Assembly (NCBI GenBank): GCA_963995505.1 | Contig: OZ023192.1 | Span: forward strand, 836,001 to 900,000 | Length of the DNA: 64,000 bases | Direction: 5' to 3' | From: Hypericum androsaemum | Taxonomy: Eukaryota; Streptophyta; Magnoliopsida; Malpighiales; Hypericaceae | Shown: positions 40,320 through 55,500 of the stretch, piece after piece | Numbering within the stretch: position 1 is the first letter of the stretch | Layout of the letters: every line of letters starts with the position of its first letter | Program-made: the position numbers and the translations under genes | Notes under the pieces: model-generated | Databases searched by the model: none | What the model saw: only the letters and a program-made list of their open reading frames with translations | Told to the model about the DNA's origin: nothing

Positions 40320-40865
40320 AAGTTTTGTGGCTCATTATTTGATATACCATTGGATATAATTGCACATACTATTTGATATAATTGGATATATTATCCGATA
40401 TATAATTTAATTAATTATGTAACTTTCTTAATATAAGTATGTAAAATAATCAGACATACCATTCGATATAATTGAGCATACCATTTGATATAACCAGACA
40501 TACCATTCGATAAAACTGGGTATACTATTCGATATATAATTTAATTAATTATTTAATAACCGGAGATACCATTTGATATAATTGGAAATACCATTTGATA
40601 TAACCGGACATACCCTTTAATATAACCGGATATACTATTTGACGTAATTGAGTATACCATTTGACATAGCCGGACATACCACTCGATATTATTTAATTAA
40701 TTATTTAATTTTTTATTATAAGTATTATTACATATTATTTAAGTTATTATAAATATTCGAGTATAATAATCGATATAATTGGGCATACCATTTGATATTA
40801 GTAGACATATCATTTGATATAATTGAGTTTATTAGTGGGCAAACTATTTTATCATAACTGAGCAA
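40320..40865. repeat. 22-bp degenerate tandem repeat
   Basis: Units of the form CATACCATTTGATATAAYYGG recur head to tail, with insertions of TTTAATTAATTAT spacers at about 40405, 40535 and 40690. It directly follows the 12-bp array but shares no sequence with it. Confidence 0.8.
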
Positions 40866-41215
40866 CCATTCGATCATAGTCAATCAAACCTTTTGATTGT
40901 GACACAACAAACTATTTTATCATAACATGATAAACCATTGTATCGTAACTGTGCAAACCATTGTATCATAATATGATAAACTATTGTATCATAACATGAT
41001 AAACCATTGTATCATAACACGATAAACCATTGTATTGTAACTGTGCAAACCATTGTATCATAACACGATAAACTATTGTATCGTGACTATGCAAACCATT
41101 GTATCATAACATGATAAACTATTGTATCGTGACTGTGCAAACTATTGTATCAAATTATGATAAACTATTATATCGTAACTGTGCAAACTATTTAATATAA
41201 CCGGGCATACTATTT
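40866..41215. repeat. 23-bp degenerate tandem repeat
   Basis: About 15 units alternate between AACCATTGTATCATAACA-like and AACTATTGTATCGTGACT-like forms, each 23 bp. The unit seems derived from the adjacent 22-bp repeat (both carry ACCATT...GATA). Confidence 0.8.
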
Positions 41216-42211
41216 AACATCAAGTACTAATTACAACATGAGTTGACACGGAGTGCTCAAGTAAAGCTACATTGTCTGTCCAATTCAAACATCTCCTTCC
41301 CACATAAAGAAAAAAACCAAGAGTATGATGATCATCGCCCATTCAGTACTCAACAACTTGGTTCTAATTCTCAAATATGAAAAGCCAGCTGCTGCCTATA
41401 TGGTAGTGATCTCACATGCCCGAATTAATTTTCTCTTGTTCATGCCCGAACCATATAACCCAGAACCAACAAAATAGAACATAAAGCTTCATCCTGAACT
41501 ATTTTTGTTTATGCTTAATTGGTGCCATTCAACAAGCAATTTAACCATTTCTCAACTAATTAACACAAAAAATCGAACACCATCTCCACCAGTTGAAGCA
41601 GCTGCCATGGGTGCCATCTCCCAAATCCACGATCAACCCCACTTACATCCAAGCCAACACCAACGCCATCACCACCACATCAAGCTCCTCCTCTGCAAGT
41701 GCGTCACTGTCGTGGCCGCCCTTGACATCGGCCTCAATCCCGAGGCCATCCGCCACTGTTCTAAGACCCAGCCTCTAGCGCACCGCTGTCTACAAGTCGA
41801 AGAGCGTCTCCAACCTGCTCACCCACCATGCCGTTGCCTACAAGTCTAAGAGCGACTCCACTGTGATGGCATCCAGGGAGTCAATGATCAGGGCTCGTCG
41901 GCGACGAGCTTTGCTGGCTCCGGGACCGGCACCGGCGAGGGGACTCCTAAGAAGGAGACAGGGAAAAGCTCTACGAGAGGTGAAGTGAGAGAGAAATTTT
42001 TTTTTGAGAGGAGAGAGAAAAGGGTATGGGTGTTTAAGGGTTGAGGGTGAGGGAGGAGAGAAAGGGAACAAAAGAAAAAAGACAATAATACCCGCGTGAA
42101 TTTTAGCGATCAGCTCTTGCATATAATTTAAAATTTTAATCCAATAATATATCCAGATTGATCCTCGCTCATTTTTCAAAGTTAAGACCAAATCCATTCC
42201 CCTATCTACAC
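41216..42211. other. Unassigned sequence with a GC-richer stretch, possible gene fragment
   Basis: 41590-41990 is much richer in C and G than its surroundings and includes a near-repeat (TACAAGTCGAAGAGCG / TACAAGTCTAAGAGCG, 41791 and 41844). Frames there are short, with Ser/Thr-, His- or Arg-rich low-complexity products, and I recognise no domain. It could be a captured or decayed gene fragment; the sequence does not decide. The remainder is AT-rich and shows nothing. Confidence 0.35.
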
Positions 42212-42680
42212 GTCCATTATGGAGGCACGATAGTGATTTATCGTATATGAAGGAATAAAATAGAAGATCTAGCCAAACTGATGATATATTTTGTATCAAT
42301 TTATTTGTGCCAGCTGTAGAGCATATCATTAAATGTTTCATGTTGTTTATCAAATATTTTTAAATAAGATTTACATTTATGTGTCGTTTCATGTATGTAA
42401 TTTAAATTTTTAGGATTGTTTTTTCTAAAATGAACCCAACGAAACCCAAACTTTCCTATTTCGATGTCGATGGTACGAGGAATTACGGCCCAATTTATGA
42501 TTCTTTCTTCCATCTCGATCCAAGTGTATCTGGTTGAGTTCCTACAATGGGCTTGCCATATCATTAACAGTGTACGAAACATTTAGCCTAGGCTTGTTGT
42601 AAATTGAGGTCCATTAAGAAAAAGAAAAGGACTAATATACTCGGGACTTTCACACCCGTTCCTGGAAAAAGAATGGAATC
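42212..42680 (+). pseudogene. Relic of a fourth CES101-like receptor kinase (3' end only)
   Basis: The bases TCCATTATGGAGGCACGATAG match the last codons and stop of copy 1 (3657-3677) and the same region of copy 2 (51000-51020). The following 450 bases align along the 3' flank of copy 1 (3680-4250), including GAAGATCTAGCCAA and CAATTTATGATTCTT. The lectin, membrane and kinase exons are absent upstream, where repeats begin. It is the stump of a deleted tandem copy. Confidence 0.75.
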
Positions 42681-43057
42681 AAATTACATAGTTATTTTAA
42701 CATCTGACATTTAATTGAGAATAGTTCTATACAATTTAAGTTAAAACTCTCTCAAATTTCTTGCTTATTTCATTGATGCAAAAGAAGAAAAGGAGATGGC
42801 ATGTAGACCGATTGATTAGTTTTTTACCTTTTTTTCGCGTGTATAAAACAAGCTATAAATTTGCCGAAAGTCACTTCAGAGAAAACTGTGAATATTTTAT
42901 TTTGATCAGCTTCTATTTTTTTTGGTAAAATTCATGGTAAAATGAGTGACCGACACTCCAGCTTTAAGAAGTAATCTCAGAGGACAGAACAACCCGAAGG
43001 AGAATTCATTCATGCCAGGTTTCGTGGGCCCCACTGAGCAAAGACTTAGTCAAGCCC
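42681..43057. other. Intergenic, nothing recognised
   Basis: AT-rich sequence without a frame, repeat or motif that I can assign. A short frame begins at 42946 and runs into the retroposon, so it is not a gene. Confidence 0.4.
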
Positions 43058-44284
43058 GAAACAATAATCCAAAAACCGAATATTCGACTAGCTCTTTCTC
43101 TCTCTCCTCTGTGAGAGCCTTTCTCTATCTCCTTGTGAGAGCAATTGCATAGGGTTTCATACCCTCGTTATCCACGCTGGCCGCCCACCCACTCACCACC
43201 ACCACCACCACCTCCTCCTCCTTCTCCTGGGTCCGTCGCCACTTCCGTCGTTTTCAGTTTTCTCCGGCTCCGTCGCCACCGTCTCTCCTTGCTCAGTTCG
43301 GTTTCGATCTCCATCGTCTCTTCTCTCCTCGGTGCGGTTGGCACCGTCGCTGCTCGGTCGTGTCTCCAGAGTCCCTCTGCTTCTCGAGGTGTCCGGGATC
43401 CGCTCCGACCCTCCCCTTTCCAGTCTTCTTCTCCAGAGGCCTGCCCGCTTCGTCGTCTCTCTCGCCGGTTGCCGCCGTTCGTTTATCAGCTCCGGCTTTT
43501 GATTGGTTTTGTTTTGAAGCCGTCGGTGCTCCCCAGGGGGTTGGTCGCCACTGACCACCCCCGGGAGGCTAATCTTCATTTTCCCCTTTTCTGTTGCTTT
43601 CATATTTTCTGCTTTGGTGTTCGTTTCCTGTCTTCCCTTTTTGTGGGTTGTGCTTCCTGCCTTTGTTTTCTGTCTTCCCTTTATGTGGGTTGTGCTTTTG
43701 CGTTGTTTACGGACTGTGGTGTCTTTGTTTTGTGGTCATCGAGTCTCTTGCTTATTGTGCTTCCCTGCTGTGCTTTGCTTGCTCTCGATTACTGCACTAT
43801 ATCGTTCTTTGTTATGTTGTTCTTTCTGATCCAACCACATCTGTTTAGTGGTTTGTTTGGGATCATGCTTTTTTATCTTTTGCTGTCTGTCTTTTGCTTG
43901 GATCGGCTTTGGCCTTGTCTATTTTCCTTGTGGACGTCGATGCCTTTCCTGTGGTTGCAAGTGGAGAACTTTGTCTTGGTTGGCTTTGGTCGACTTTGGC
44001 TCTCATTTGCGTGCATCTTGGATGCATTCAAATGCCCACGAGCTCGTCTCGTGGTTAATAGCCGTAGCTTTGTCTCGGCAGATTTTTGCCCGATCATTTG
44101 GCTTCCCCGCCTTCTCGATTGCCCATCGCTTTCCCATGTGCCACTCTGCATCCTTTGGATTGGTTATTGTCTTCTGTTTGGTTTTTATCGTCTTGTGTCT
44201 ATGTATTTTTCTTTTCTACTCTATAATCCTTTTCTAATATTGGCTTCGCGCCACCTTTATCCCTCAAAGAAACAATAATCCAAA
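43058..44284 (+). mobile_element. Retroposon with 16-bp target-site duplication (non-autonomous LINE-like or retrocopy)
   Basis: A perfect direct repeat GAAACAATAATCCAAA flanks the segment (43058-43073 and 44269-44284), the size expected of LINE-type target-primed integration. The 1195-bp interior is GC- and pyrimidine-rich at the start (Pro-rich and Ser-rich frames) and T/G-rich later, ending CCACCTTTATCCCTCAAA before the second duplication. An open frame of 377 codons (43145-44278) runs through almost all of it, but the product is hydrophobic, low in charged residues, has no known domain, and runs into the duplication, so coding is doubtful. No RT domain is seen. It could be a non-autonomous LINE derivative or a retrocopied transcript. 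Confidence 0.7.
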
Positions 44285-44608
44285 TTTCTACGAGCTTGAT
44301 TTTCCCTAAAAAAATCTCAAATCTTTCTTAAATTTAATCTTATTACTTAGATCAAATCTTATCGGTTTCAGTTGACCATTGGTTGATTTTTTTTTTTTAG
44401 GGGTAACCAATTGTTGATCTGATCCGTTCGTTTGCGGATGTGGCTTAATCACTTTTTGGGTCAAGTCAAAGTTTCGTTTTCTTTAAATAACATCCCGAAA
44501 CTTTCCTAGATTTAGTATATGACAAGGACTAATAATTTCTTTTTTAATGAACTAAGGATTAATCATTGACGGTCAACATTTATTACGCCGGCAAGTCAAT
44601 GTTTCTAT

Positions 44609-45182
44609 CTAATAAGAGTCTAGAGATGGCAATTAGGCTCTTACTATGAGAGTCTATCCTGATCCAGATTCGAAAGGTCCAAGACCTATTGATTTTGACC
44701 GTGTTTAGATCCTGATCGTGTCCGGATCCTGACATTTTAAAAGGATAAGAGCCTGGATTTGGATCAATAGGATCCTGCCCTCATCCAACCCGAATTTTAA
44801 ATTATTATTAAAATAATATATATATATGTATATTAATTATTAGACATAATACCAAATTCTCAATTTTAACTTATCCGACTTCAATTTTTTTAAATTTATT
44901 TGTTTGGTTTCTTTGTATTAATTTGTTTAATGAATGAAAATGACACATTACTATTTGAAAACTATCAAAACATAATTTAATTTTTCAAAAATTAAATATT
45001 TTAAAAAAAAGACCAGCGGGTCGCGCTGATACTGCCCAATTTTTTGGGACTCAGATCCTGCCCGTATCCTTATTTTTAAAGAGGATAAGGGTAAAGATCT
45101 AAGTCCACCATTCAAAAAGAAGGTAAGAATGTGAGTCCTATGGATCCTACCCAGATCATGCCCATTGGCATCCCCTAATAAG
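44609..45182. mobile_element. hAT-like MITE
   Basis: CTAATAAG occurs at both borders (44609-44616 and 45175-45182), an 8-bp duplication typical of hAT elements. Just inside, GAGATGGCAAT (from 44623) faces the inverse of ATTGGCATCCC (ending 45174), a short imperfect terminal inverted repeat. The interior has many GGATCCTG/CAGGATC words in both orientations, as is common in hAT MITEs, and no coding capacity. The left TIR is preceded by six extra bases, so the border is not perfect. Confidence 0.5.
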
Positions 45183-45951
45183 GGACAATTGTTTACATCA
45201 ATTAGCAAATGAGTTATTTTAGCTTAACCAAGTCTCGGGTTCAAGTCATTGGAAATGCTCCAATGCTAAATATTTGTTGGGAGAACTTTTCTACCTTTCA
45301 AAAGTCCTACCCGGCTCGAATTTGGATTAGTCGATCCAGTAAACAGGATACCATGTAGTCTAAACCAAAAAAGAGGGGTGACTGATTCCCTCAAATTATT
45401 TTGGGCTTATTTTTTTATGGTTGTTTTAGTTTATCCAAAGTTTCGAGTTCGAATGTTTGAAAATATAATATTGTTAAATATATTTTTGGAAGACTTTAAC
45501 ACTTCTAAAAAATTTCACCGGATTCGAATTTAAATTAGTCGATATTTTGGTAGCCGTGTGAAACAAAAAAAAATACACAAATTACTTGCCCTATAACTTC
45601 AAAAAGTACCGAGTCACAAACATTTTTAAAATGTGAATTTATTTTTCTCTGTTAAATACACCAGCCCTCACAAAATTTATATTTAGAGTCAATTTTTGTC
45701 CGATCATATTTTATAAAATTGCTCTTTTAAAATATTTTTTACATTCGACTTGAATCACAAATTTCACATTTATAAAGTAAATCGCTTGTCATTTAAACAA
45801 ACTCTCCTTAATTAGGTATTGATTTAATTTAATATGTCAATGTGAAGGAAGATTTTTTTTTAGAAGGAATGTCAAGGAAGATGGCTACCGACAGTTCTGC
45901 ACTTATTTACAGCCACATGATATAACAACAGATTATGAAAATCATCACTAG
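45183..45951. other. Intergenic with a copy of the receptor copy-2 upstream segment
   Basis: AT-rich with no gene. Positions 45633-45678 repeat, with one indel, the bases 46956-47002 just before the start codon of receptor copy 2 (ATTTTTCTCTGTTAAATACA in both). The two copies flank the MULE-like element at 45952. Confidence 0.6.
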
Positions 45952-46737
45952 AAGGACAAATTATTCTAAGATTCCTCTAGTATGATTGTATCTACGATTT
46001 AGTCCCTCGATTATCAAAATACAATAAAATTCCTGTGTTTGGTTTCATTAGATTATACTATCGGATCTTACTGACGTCATCTTTTCTTTTCTTAACTTTT
46101 GTCATTAAAATGGCAAAATTACCCTTAAAAAATCACCTCTTCCTCTCTCAATTGTTCCTATGTGAAGCCCGGTCGGAACGCCTCCTTGTTGATGAAGTGG
46201 GCCAGATAGAACGACTCTGGATCGGGTGGCTTTCTTTGTTAACTTGCTAGAAAAGGGACGCCGAGGGTGGAGTTCATCATCTTCGCCAACCCGCTAACAT
46301 CGGAGAATCCGGCGACCGCTGCTTGGAGTTACAAGACTGTTAGCTGTTGGAGATGAGATAATTAATTAACCCACATGACAGTTAGCTGTTCGAGATGATC
46401 CCAAAGACCTTGGGCTCGTCGTCGATTTCCAGTGGCGGAGGCGGTGAACTTCGAGGGTCGACGTCGTCGTTGCTACAGGAAGAGGTCGAGCTCGCCGGTT
46501 ACAGGACACGCCAGCGTCTTCCCAGAAGTTGGGGAAAACGTCAGTTCTTGGCAATTTTTTAATTTTTTTAGAGGATATAAATGTCATTTCATTGACAAAA
46601 ATGAAAAAAGAATATTTAACGTGGGACCCAATAATATAATAAAATTAAATATAAAAAATTTTAAAATATATTTTGATAATCGAGGAGTTAAATCATATAT
46701 ATAACCATATTAGAAAAACCTCAAGAGTAATTGTCCC
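45952..46737. mobile_element. MULE-like non-autonomous element with a GC-rich interior
   Basis: Imperfect inverted repeats of about 70 bp face each other: 45952-46021 and 46668-46737. They share CCTCGATTATCAAAATA at the inner end and GGACAA at the outer end. The interior (46160-46550) is much more GC-rich than the flanks, as in Pack-MULEs carrying gene pieces; short frames on both strands there match no family I can name. I found no 9-bp duplication, so the class is inferred from structure. Confidence 0.55.
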
Positions 46738-47026
46738 TAATTTTAAGAGAATGAAAAAATATACGTTAGGAAATGTCTCATAATTTTATTAATAATCACA
46801 ATAATTTAATGCATTCTTCTAAGCCCTCCTTCTTTTTCTCTTCAATTTTCCACCTCTCTCGGGTCGATATTAATTTTTTCCACTTTGGTAGCACATGGTT
46901 TCTCGTTTTTTATCTTAATACCCTGCAGTTTTTTGGGTGACGTATATTTTCTAACGTGAATTTTATTTTTCTCTGTTAAATACACCAGCCCTCACAAAAT
47001 TTTCTCACATCCAAGTCTAATAATCC

Positions 47027-50995
<3,969 letters not shown>

Positions 50996-51016
50996 TACTA
51001 TCCATTATGGAGGCGA

Positions 51017-51514
51017 GGGTCGGACAATGGAGGCTGGCACGCACGCGTACGCGATGGCAAACTTGTAATATCAAATATTACATAGGAAAAATTTTGGAAT
51101 TTTGTATTTTAAATCGTGTTTTACCATTGTTAGCGCATTTTGTACCATTGTTATCTGCATGGTGTAGCATTGTTAGATGCATTTTGTACCAATGTTAGCT
51201 GCATTTTGTACCATTGCCAAATGTCAAATACCAGTGTTGTACAATTGTTAGCCACATCTTTACCATCGTGTGTCGCATTTTGTACCACTGTTAGCAGCAT
51301 ATGTACCATCATGTGACATATTTTTGTATCATTGTTAGTCCCGCGTTATACCATTGTTAGGTGAAAAGTAAAAAAATGCTATGTATCTAGTCCAAGTGAA
51401 TCTCCACCGTCAGATCTACCACGCACACGGCTACCCCTATCCAACGTTCCACAGGGCACTCCAAATGGTGTTCCTCACACTATTAGTGATAGCACCAAAT
51501 TTAACCCCAGGCGA
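51017..51514. mobile_element. Insertion of about 0.5 kb in the 3' tail of receptor copy 2, carrying 23-bp tandem repeats
   Basis: AGGCGA stands at 51011-51016 and again at 51509-51514. The sequence before the first joins that after the second when compared with the relic copy (42217-42260, GAGGCACGATAGTGATT and GAAGATC), so about 498 bp has been inserted. The insert contains a degenerate 23-bp tandem repeat at about 51118-51361, consensus TGTACCATTGTTAGCTGCATTTT. Ends read GGGTCGG and AACCCC. No coding capacity; the class is not clear. Confidence 0.6.
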
Positions 51515-51628
51515 AATAGTGATTGTGGTATATCATGGAATGCAATAGAAGATCCGAAGTGGAGTCAGAAAATTAACTTAGTGGAGGCGATATTAAATAT
51601 TTGTTATTTTTGAATGATTAGTATATGA

Positions 51629-52559
51629 TGTTGGGTTTTGAATGAAAGTTCAATGCAAGCCCACAAATGATAAGGCCCAAAATGGAGGCCCAAAGAAAAA
51701 TGGGAAAGTGCAATCCCACATTGATTAGAGCAAGGAGGATTTCCTTGTTTATAAGGAATTTCCCTCCTTGCCTATCAACTTGATTGGCTACCCAAAAGGC
51801 TGACCCACCGCTAGCTGCCTGCGAGGACGGTGCGAAGCACCGTCCGAGCACGAGCACGCGCACGCGCACGCGCATGTGCGCATGGCGCATTGGACGCAGG
51901 TCGCAATGGGCGCTTTGTGGCGCACTTGGCACTTCGCACGGGTCGCGAGGAGCTGGAGGAGCCTTAAGTATTTTGCCCGGGCCTGGAGGCAGCTGCACAG
52001 CTACCTAAGCGACGAGGAGCTGCGAGCGCCTTCAGGTTGGCCGCCGAAGAGGCACGACGGACTGGAACGTCCAGAAGGCCAAAGGAGTGCGAGATCTCCC
52101 GCGAAAGGGCGCGAGCGCAGCCTGGCACGCCTGGAAGGATCCAGAAGCCACCGAAGGGCCACGAGCGCAGCCAGTCAGCCTGTTGGCCGAGCGGACGCGT
52201 CCCTTCGGGGTGGCTGCCTCCCTGCCTTCTCCAGCCTATAAATAGGCCTGCCCCCTGCCAGAATTCTCATCCCAGCAGCACATGCACCTTCTAGCATTGT
52301 TGTCTTCTTCTCTCCCCCCGTTCTTCATCTAGAAAAGAGTCCCGAAAGTTCTGGGTATATAAGGGTTCGCCCGAAAGTTTTGAGATACGTGTGCAACGTT
52401 CTTGGAAACGCCCTAAACAGTCGTTGTATCTTGGGGACGATTGCCTTAGCCCGTACCGCACTGAAATATACGGGGCAATCTCGTCTTACGGAGAAAGTGT
52501 CCAACACTTGCCTCGACTGAAGTGATCCTAATCAAGTACATCCCCTCCTACAAACAACA
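51629..52559 (+). repeat. 5' LTR of the copia element
   Basis: 931 bp, TG...CA ends. Two TATA-like signals are present: CTATAAATAG near 52236-52245 and GTATATAAGG near 52354-52363; either could set the start of the RNA. The sequence from 52478 to 52490 is complementary to the bases just after the LTR (see the primer-site entry). Confidence 0.93.
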
Positions 52560-52563
52560 ATCA

Positions 52564-52576
52564 TAAGACGAGATTG
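52564..52576 (+). other. Candidate primer-binding site, complementary to the element's own LTR
   Basis: No TGGTATCAGAGC or other TGG-start primer site follows the LTR. Instead, TAAGACGAGATTG begins five bases after the LTR end and is the exact reverse complement of CAATCTCGTCTTA at 52478-52490. This arrangement resembles self-primed elements such as Tf1 of fission yeast. A tRNA with an internal match is the alternative. Confidence 0.5.
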
Positions 52577-52587
52577 TGTACTTGAAG

Positions 52588-55500
52588 ATGGCATCGACAA
52601 GCTCAGCACCAGTGCCAGCGGTCCCGGGAACTGCCCATGCCGAAAGGCCGGCCAAGTTCAACGGTACCGAATTCAAGAGGTGGCAACAGAAGATGTTGTT
52701 CTACCTGACGATGCTCAACCTGGTCCGATTCCTGAAGGAAGAGGCTCCGAAGGTAGCGGAAAATGAGGCAGATCAACAGAAGATCAACGCCCTCGATGCA
52801 TGGAGTCACAGCGACTTCCTATGCTGGAACTACGTCCTGAATGGACTAGACGACACGCTCTACAATGTCTACGCGGAAGCTAAGACCGCTAAAGAGCTGT
52901 GGAGTTCACTCGAGAAGAAGTACAAAACGGAGGATGCCGGGACGAAGAAATTCATCGTCGGACGATTCCTCGACTTCAAGATGGTGGACTCCAAGAAGGT
53001 CATCGACCAAGTGCAAGAGTTGCAGCTGATCCTTCACGAGATCCAAGCCAAAGGGATGCAACTCAGCGAGTCCTTCCAAGTAGCTGCGATGATCGAGAAG
53101 CTCCCCCCGCTGTGGAAGGACTTCAAGAGCTACCTCAAGCACAAGAGGAAGGACATGGGCCTAGAAGACCTAATAGTGAGACTAAGGATCGAGGAAGACA
53201 ACCAAAAATCTGAAGTCAAGCAAGGCAAGGCCAACTCTGAGACCACCGTGCACCTCGCTGAGGGAAAAAGTGGCAAGAAGAGGAAGAAGTCCGAGGATAA
53301 GCAGAAGGAGCAAAAGCCCAAGAAGAAAAAGATCAAGGGCGATTGCTACAACTGCGGGAAACCCGGACACATGGCTAAGGACTGTCGCCAGCCGAAGAAG
53401 GAAAACCAAGGAAAGGCTAACCTAGCTGAAGATTTGTCCCAGATGGATCTGTCAGCCGTAGTGTTTGAAGCCAACCTGGTGGACAATCCGAGAGAGTGGT
53501 TCGTGGACACTGGAGCTACCCGCCACGTCTGCTCGGACAAGGAGATGTTCTCGAACTATATCCCGATCACGGGCCGAAAGCTGTTCATGGGAAACTCCGC
53601 AACGTCCAAGATCGTTGGTCTGGGAAAGGTGGTCCTGAAGCTGACCTCAGGAAAGGAGCTGACCCTCAAGGATGTGCTGCATGTCCCGGACATCCGCAAG
53701 AACTTAGTTTCTGGCTCACTGTTAAGCAAAGCCGGTCTTAAGCTTGTATTTGAGGCTGATAAGTTTGTACTGACCAAAGCGGGTCAATTCATAGGAAAGG
53801 GTTACCTAGAAAGGGGGCTATTTAAGATGAATGTAATAACTGTACATCGCACCTTTAACGGTGAAAATAAAGTTAATACTTCTTCTTACTTGGCCGAGTG
53901 TTCTAATTTATGGCATGGTAGATTAGGACACGTAAATCTAAACTCGCTAAGAAAGTTAGTAAGTTTAAATTTATTACCGAATCTAGAGTTCAACCCGTCC
54001 GATAAATGTGAAGTATGTGTGGAGGCTAAAATGACCAAAGCACCTTTCCATTCAGTGGAAAGAAGTACTACGCCTTTAGAATTAATTCATACGGACACTT
54101 GCGATATGAAACACGTGCAAACTAAAGGCGGGAAGAAATACTTCATCACATTTATCGATGATTGCACGAGATACTGTTACGTATATCTCCTAAAGGGCAA
54201 AGACGAAGCTCTTGATGCTTTTAAGAGATATAAGAATGAGGTTGAAAATCAACTCAGCGTGAAAATCAAAATGATCTGAAGTGATCGAGGAGGAGAATAT
54301 GTAGCTCCGTTTGAGGAACTCTGTCAAGAACATGGCATTATTCATCAGACGACTGCTCCATACTCACCTCAATCGAATGGCGTAGCTGAACGCAAAAATC
54401 GAACTCTTAAGGAGATGATGAACGCTATGTTGATTAGCTCGGGCTTACCCCAGAACATGTGGGGGGAAGCTGTGCTCTCAGCTAACCACATTCTAAACAA
54501 ATTGCCACACAAGAAAAGGGATAAAACCCCATATGAACTATGGAAAGGAAGGAAGCCTTCCTACGGTTACCTTAAAGTGTGGGGGTGCCTAGCAAAGGTC
54601 GAAGTACCTAAGCCTAAGCAGGTGCGCATAGGACCCAAGACCATTGATTGCATCTTTATCGGATATGCGCAAAATAGCAGTGCTTATCGATTCTTGGTGC
54701 ATAAATCTGAAAACCCTGAGATAAACACGGGAATGGTCATAGAATCAAGGAACGCAACGTTTTTTGAAGAAAGCTTTCCTAATAAGGAAAGAAAGGAAGC
54801 AAGTCCGAAGAAAAGGACTCACGAGACTACGCAAGGGTCAAATCAGGAAGATGATGAACCTAGACGTAGTAAACGGACGAAGGTGACCAAATTTTTTGGT
54901 CCGGACTATCTAACCTATTCGTTAGAAGATGAACCCAGGATAATCCAAGAGGCATTGTCCAGTCCATATGCTCCTCTCTGGAAGGAAGCTATCAATAGTG
55001 AGATAGAATCCATTATGCAAAACCACACGTGGGAAATCGTGGATCTCCCACCGGGCTGTAAACCTTTGGGATGCAGGTGGATCCTAAAAAGGAAATACAA
55101 AGCTGATGGATCAATCGACAAGTACAAAGCTCGATTGGTAGCTAAGGGGTTCAAACAGAAGGAGGGATATGATTTCTTTGACACGTATTCGCCTGTCACA
55201 AGAATCACATCGATTAGAGTACTCATAGCTATTGCAGCACTCTATAACCTCGAGATCCACCAAATGGATGTAAAAATAGCTTTTCTAAATGGGGAACTGG
55301 AAGAGGAGATATACATGGAGCAACCTGAAGGGTTTGTGACTCCCGGACAAGAGCATAAAGTGTGCCGACTAGTCAAGTCACTATACGGGCTAAAACAAGC
55401 GCCGAAACAGTGGCACGAGAAATTTGACGGAACAATGCTGTCAAATGGATTTAAGATCAATGAGTGCGATAAATGTGTTTACATTAAGGGCACACCTGAA

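Noticed and set aside
43145..44278. 377-codon ORF as an ordinary host membrane protein gene
   Set aside because: It lies wholly within a retroposon flanked by a 16-bp duplication, runs into that duplication, and shows no known domain; kept only as part of the element.
52037..52294. ORFs in the GC-rich copia LTRs, including Arg/Ala-rich frames at 57199-57393
   Set aside because: They are LTR sequence with a hexamer microsatellite, open in several frames because of composition.
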